This document shows, piece after piece, positions 60,740 through 64,000 of a stretch of DNA of 64,000 nucleotides. This DNA comes from VAZQ01 sp963771845 (lineage in GTDB: Bacteria > Pseudomonadota > Alphaproteobacteria > Rhizobiales > Xanthobacteraceae): NCBI GenBank assembly GCA_963771845.1, contig CAVYVC010000008.1, forward strand, positions 1 through 64,000, read 5' to 3'. The notes under the pieces are model-generated. The model had not been told where the DNA came from, did not search any database, and saw only the letters and a program-made list of their open reading frames with translations. Position numbers and translations under genes: made by a program. Position 1 is the first letter of the stretch; each line of letters begins with the position of its first letter.

Positions 60740-61817
60740 CGTCGAGGCGGCGCTCAAGGGCGGCGCCGTTTTTGCAGCGGGCGGTGGCGGCTTTGCCGAT
60801 CATGGACGCATGCTCGGCACAGCGGCCGTGAATGCCGGAACACCAGAGTTGGTGAGCATGGACGAAGTGCCGGACGATGCCTGGATCGCAACGGCGGCGG
60901 CAATCGGCGCGCCGGCCGGCACGACCCAGTGGCAGATGCTGGGCGTTGATTACGTGCGCGCGGTGGAGCTCGCGCAACGCGAGCTGGGCGAGCCGATCTA
61001 TGGATTGATGATTGGGCAGAACGGCAAATCCAGCACGCTCAACGGCTGGTTGCCTTCGGCCATTCTTGGCACGAAGGTCGTCGATGCGGTCGGCGACCTG
61101 CGCGCACACCCGACCGGCGACATGGGCTCGCTCGGACTTGCGAACTCGCCCGAGCCAATGATCCAGTCGGCGGCCGGAGGCCATCGCGCCAATAACGCCT
61201 ATATCGAGCTGGTCGTGCGCGGCGCCACTGCCAAGATTTCACCGATCCTGCGCAAAGCCGCCGACATGTCCGGCGGTTTTATCGCGTCCTGCCGCAATCC
61301 CGTTCGTGCCTCCTACGTGAAAGCGCATGCGGCGCTCGGCGGGATTTCCATCGCGCTCTCGCTCGGCGAGGCCATCCTCGCCGCCGAGCCCAAAGGCGGC
61401 ACGGCCATCATCGATGCCATCTGCCGGCACATGAAAGGCGAGATAATCGGGCAAGGCATGGTTGCCCGCAAGGCGGTGCAATACCGGAGCGATGCTTTCG
61501 ATATCGGTACCATTCGCATCGAAGAGGGCAAAAAGGCATTCATCCTGCACGTGATGAACGAGTATATGGCGGTCGAGGATGGCGCGAACGCTCGGCTGGC
61601 GAGCTATCCCGATGTCATCACGACGCTTGACCGCAATGGCGTGCCGGTAAGCGTGGGCGAGATCAACGACGGCATGGAGCTTCTGGTGCTGCGCATATCC
61701 AAGGACGTGATTCCGCTCTCGTCGAGCGTAACCGATCCGTCCGTCTATCCCGTTTGTGAAAAAGCGCTCGCAATCAATCTTTCCGATTACGCGCTGGGCA
61801 AGGGCGCGCCGCGATGA
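60714..61817 (+). CDS. DUF917 / S-methyl-thiohydantoin-desulfurase-type protein
   Basis: A 367-aa protein of the DUF917 family (PF06032, now named after S-methyl thiohydantoin desulfurase). Characteristic pieces are ARDVEAALKGGAVFAAGGGGFADHGRML, VSMDEVPDDAWIATAAAIGAP, VDAVGDLRAHPTGDMGSLGLA and DGMELLVLRISKDVIPL. ATG at 60714 is preferred over a GTG at 60705. It overlaps livF and is followed without gap by the urocanase-like gene, which argues for a shared pathway acting on a ring-opened or hydantoin-like product. Confidence 0.82.
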   Translation: MKQILTARDVEAALKGGAVFAAGGGGFADHGRMLGTAAVNAGTPELVSMDEVPDDAWIATAAAIGAPAGTTQWQMLGVDYVRAVELAQRELGEPIYGLMIGQNGKSSTLNGWLPSAILGTKVVDAVGDLRAHPTGDMGSLGLANSPEPMIQSAAGGHRANNAYIELVVRGATAKISPILRKAADMSGGFIASCRNPVRASYVKAHAALGGISIALSLGEAILAAEPKGGTAIIDAICRHMKGEIIGQGMVARKAVQYRSDAFDIGTIRIEEGKKAFILHVMNEYMAVEDGANARLASYPDVITTLDRNGVPVSVGEINDGMELLVLRISKDVIPLSSSVTDPSVYPVCEKALAINLSDYALGKGAPR

Positions 61818-63454
61818 AGCGCTCGTTCCCGGTGACCTCGGGGTCCATGCTGCGCTGCAAGGGCTGGCGTCAGGAAGGCCTGTTGCGCCTATTGGAGAAC
61901 GTGCTTGCGGTTGGCGAGGATCCGGACAATCTCGTTGTCTACGCGGCGCTCGGCCGCGCTGCCCGCGATTGGCCTTCGCACGATCGCATCGTCGCGGCGC
62001 TCAAGAGCATGAATGACGGCGAGACCCTGATTGTCCAATCAGGCAAACCGATCGGGGTGATGAGGACTCATCCCAAAGCGCCTGTCGTGTTGATGGCGAA
62101 TTGCAATCTCGTGGGCCAATGGGCCAGGCCCGAGATCTTTTACGAGCTGGAGAAGAAGAATCTCATTTGTTGGGGCGGGCTCACCGCCGGCGACTGGCAA
62201 TATATCGGCTCGCAGGGTGTCATTCAGGGCACCTACGAGATTTTCATGCGCATTGCAGAGCGGCATTTCGGCGGCCATCTCGCCGGCCGTTTCGTGCTCA
62301 CCGCCGGACTGGGCGGCATGGGCGGCGCGCAGCCGCTTGCGGGCAAGATGGCGCAAGCCGCCATCCTCTGCATCGAGATCGATCCCGCGCGCATCGCAAA
62401 GCGGCGGGAGACAGGCTATCTCGATGCCGCGGCGCCCTCCCTCGACGCGGCCCTTGCGATGATCGAGCAGGCACGCAGCGAGCGGCAGGGTTTTTCAGTC
62501 GCCTTGTGCGGCAATGCTGCCGATCTTTATCCCGAGATCGCCGCGCGCGGCATTGTGCCTGATGTCGTCACCGACCAGACCTCCGCGCACGACCTTGTTT
62601 ATGGCTATGTGCCCTCGGGCTTGTCGCTCGACGAGGTGCGCGCGCTGCGGACGAGCGATCCGACGCGCCTTGCGGATGAGGCGCGCCGATCCATCGTCCG
62701 GCATGTCACGGCCATGCTTGCCTTGCAGCAGGCGGGCGCCATTGTGTTCGACAATGGAAATCTGATCCGCACCCAGGCCAAGGCCGGCGGCCTCGCCAAT
62801 GCCTTCGACATCCCGATCTTCAGCGAGGCGTTCCTGCGGCCATTGTTTGCACGCGCCATCGGGCCGTTCCGCTGGATCGCGCTCTCGAACGATCCCGATG
62901 ACATTCACAAGATCGATGATCTCGTGCTCAAACGGTTTGGCGCAAATCATATCGTGACCAATTGGATCAAGCTCGCGCGCGCACACATTCCGTTCCAGGG
63001 GCTGCCGGCCCGTATCGCCTGGCTTGGGCACGGCGAACGAACCGAGCTCGGCCTCGAAGTCAATGCCATGGTGCGCGCGAACAAATTGTCCGGTCCTGTG
63101 GCGTTCACGCGCGATCATCTCGATGCCGGTGCCATGGCGCATCCCAACATCATGACCGAGAATATGCGGGATGGATCCGATGCGATCGCGGATTGGCCAT
63201 TGCTCAATGCGCTCGTGAACTGCGCCTCGCAGGCCGATCTGGTGGCGATTCATTCCGGCGGTGGCGGCTATACGGGCTACATGACCAGCGCCGGCGTGAC
63301 GCTCATTGCGGACGGTTCCGATGCCGCAGACGAGCGCCTTCGTCTCGCGCTGACCAACGACACAACTCTCGGCATCATGCGCTATGCCGACGCCGGCTAT
63401 GGGGAGTCGCTGGAAGAAGTCGAACGTGCAAAGATTGATTATTTCCGATCATGA
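61814..63454 (+). CDS. Urocanase-family hydratase, probably not a canonical HutU
   Basis: A 546-aa urocanate-hydratase-superfamily enzyme: GLTAGDWQYIGSQGVIQGTYE near 117-137, the NAD+ Rossmann segment RFVLTAGLGGMGGAQPLAGKM near 160-180, and LDAGAMAHPNIMTENMRDGSDAIADWPLLNAL. The HutU catalytic Cys region, which I recall as PARICW, reads PARIAW here, and the HHGGG region reads IHSGGGG. Both changes fit paralogues such as S-methyl thiourocanate hydratase. It overlaps the DUF917 gene by 4 bp and the UbiD gene by 4 bp. Substrate inferred, not shown. Confidence 0.82.
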   Translation: MKRSFPVTSGSMLRCKGWRQEGLLRLLENVLAVGEDPDNLVVYAALGRAARDWPSHDRIVAALKSMNDGETLIVQSGKPIGVMRTHPKAPVVLMANCNLVGQWARPEIFYELEKKNLICWGGLTAGDWQYIGSQGVIQGTYEIFMRIAERHFGGHLAGRFVLTAGLGGMGGAQPLAGKMAQAAILCIEIDPARIAKRRETGYLDAAAPSLDAALAMIEQARSERQGFSVALCGNAADLYPEIAARGIVPDVVTDQTSAHDLVYGYVPSGLSLDEVRALRTSDPTRLADEARRSIVRHVTAMLALQQAGAIVFDNGNLIRTQAKAGGLANAFDIPIFSEAFLRPLFARAIGPFRWIALSNDPDDIHKIDDLVLKRFGANHIVTNWIKLARAHIPFQGLPARIAWLGHGERTELGLEVNAMVRANKLSGPVAFTRDHLDAGAMAHPNIMTENMRDGSDAIADWPLLNALVNCASQADLVAIHSGGGGYTGYMTSAGVTLIADGSDAADERLRLALTNDTTLGIMRYADAGYGESLEEVERAKIDYFRS

Positions 63455-64000
63455 CCGACCAGAGCATGCGCGGTTTTCTGGCCGCCCTTGAGGCGGCTGA
63501 AGAATTGCATCGGGTTGCCCGCCCCGTCGATGCCCGCTTCGAGATCGCGTCCGTGCTGTCGCTGCGCAAAGACGGACCCGCGCAATTGTTTGAGCGGGTG
63601 GCCGGCCAAAGTATTCCCGTGGCCGGCAACCTGCTCAACTCCCGCGAACGCATCGCGCGAGCGCTCGGTACTGCGCGCGCCGATTTGCACGAGTTTTGCC
63701 TGAGCGCAGTGCGTAATCCGATCCCGCCGGTGATGGTGGAGCGCGGTCCGGCGCAGGACCTTGTCCATGACGCCTATCTCAATCTCGCGCAGATCATGCC
63801 AGTGCCGACATGGTTCGAGCGCGAGGGCGGCCCGTACATCACCGCTGCCGTGATTGTCGCCAAAGATCCGCAGACGCGGCGGCGCAATGTCTCGATCGCC
63901 CGGCTTCGCCTCGAAGGCGGCAGCCGATTGCTGGCCGGCATTGCACACAATCATCACCTCTATCGTTTGGCGGAAAAGGCAAAGTCGCTCGGCCAGCCAT
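63451..64000 (+). CDS. UbiD-family decarboxylase, N-terminal part (runs off window)
   Basis: ATG at 63451 overlaps the preceding TGA. The visible 183 residues match UbiD enzymes: FLAALEAAEELHRVARPVDA, LFERVAGQSIPVAGNLLNSRERIARALG, and NPIPPVMVERGPAQDLVHDAYLNLAQIMPVPTWFE. The gene continues beyond 64000, so the pFMN and catalytic residues are not all visible. It is the last visible member of the importer-DUF917-urocanase operon. Confidence 0.88.
   Translation, partial: MTDQSMRGFLAALEAAEELHRVARPVDARFEIASVLSLRKDGPAQLFERVAGQSIPVAGNLLNSRERIARALGTARADLHEFCLSAVRNPIPPVMVERGPAQDLVHDAYLNLAQIMPVPTWFEREGGPYITAAVIVAKDPQTRRRNVSIARLRLEGGSRLLAGIAHNHHLYRLAEKAKSLGQP

Noticed and set aside
61814..63454. Naming the urocanase-like protein HutU
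   Set aside because: The expected active-site Cys is Ala and the neighbourhood has DUF917 and UbiD rather than hut genes.

Overview
The window reads as chromosomal DNA of a high-GC alphaproteobacterium, most likely a Hyphomicrobiales/Bradyrhizobiaceae-type organism. The evidence is the tad/cpa pilus locus, the Bug-type and branched-chain amino-acid-type substrate-binding proteins, UbiD decarboxylases, an Omp25/RopB-like barrel, a DUF3141 protein next to a phasin, and dispersed GC-rich palindromic repeats. I cannot name a species.

Layout. (1) 1-5.8 kb is three nested mobile elements: an IS91-type element (tyrosine integrase plus HUH transposase), split inside the integrase by a serine-recombinase element, which is itself split by a 1286-bp ISAs1-family copy. 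(2) 5.8-13.9 kb is an acyl-CoA / acetyl-phosphate / PHA-type block: acetate kinase, a phosphotransacetylase-family protein, a DUF3141 protein with a Cys nucleophile elbow, a phasin-like protein, a two-subunit CoA-transferase and FabI. (3) 14-20 kb holds stand-alone envelope genes (YpfJ-type metallopeptidase, beta-propeller protein, TorF-like porin, MAPEG, TerC, small hydrophobic and Tyr/Gly/Ala-rich proteins). (4) 20.1-28.9 kb is a tad pilus operon on the minus strand (cpaB-cpaC-cpaD-like-cpaE-cpaF-tadB-tadC), hit by two insertion sequences: ISAs1 in the last codons of cpaC and an IS701-type element in the first codons of cpaB. (5) 30.9-38.7 kb has an AhpD-like protein, an LplT-PlsC-acyl-ACP-synthetase fusion and a CoxG / molybdopterin / 2Fe-2S cluster. 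(6) 38.8-51 kb is a decaying defence-type island: a TIR-nSTAND pseudogene, a VapBC-like toxin-antitoxin pair with a clear operator palindrome, an apparently intact TIR protein, a HAD-SIR2 fusion with frameshifts, and a SLOG plus four-TM protein, interspersed with transporter-binding proteins, a UbiD and a hydrolase. (7) 51-56 kb holds an outer-membrane barrel, a frameshifted repeat-bearing lipoprotein, a methyltransferase, a glycosyltransferase and a Nudix hydrolase. (8) 56.3-64 kb is one overlapping operon: a complete branched-chain-type ABC importer, a DUF917 / S-methyl-thiohydantoin-desulfurase-type protein, a urocanase paralogue without the usual active-site Cys, and the start of a UbiD enzyme.

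Two repeat families recur. A MITE-like element with TAGAGC...GCTCTA ends occurs three times, twice directly before a start codon. A CCTCCCCCGC-AA-GCGGGGGAGG palindrome is embedded in frame in two coding sequences. Several genes carry single-base frameshifts, many beside short homopolymers, so some broken genes may be sequencing artefacts. The candidates most worth following are the TIR / HAD-SIR2 / SLOG-TM neighbourhood and the urocanase-like plus DUF917 catabolic operon.
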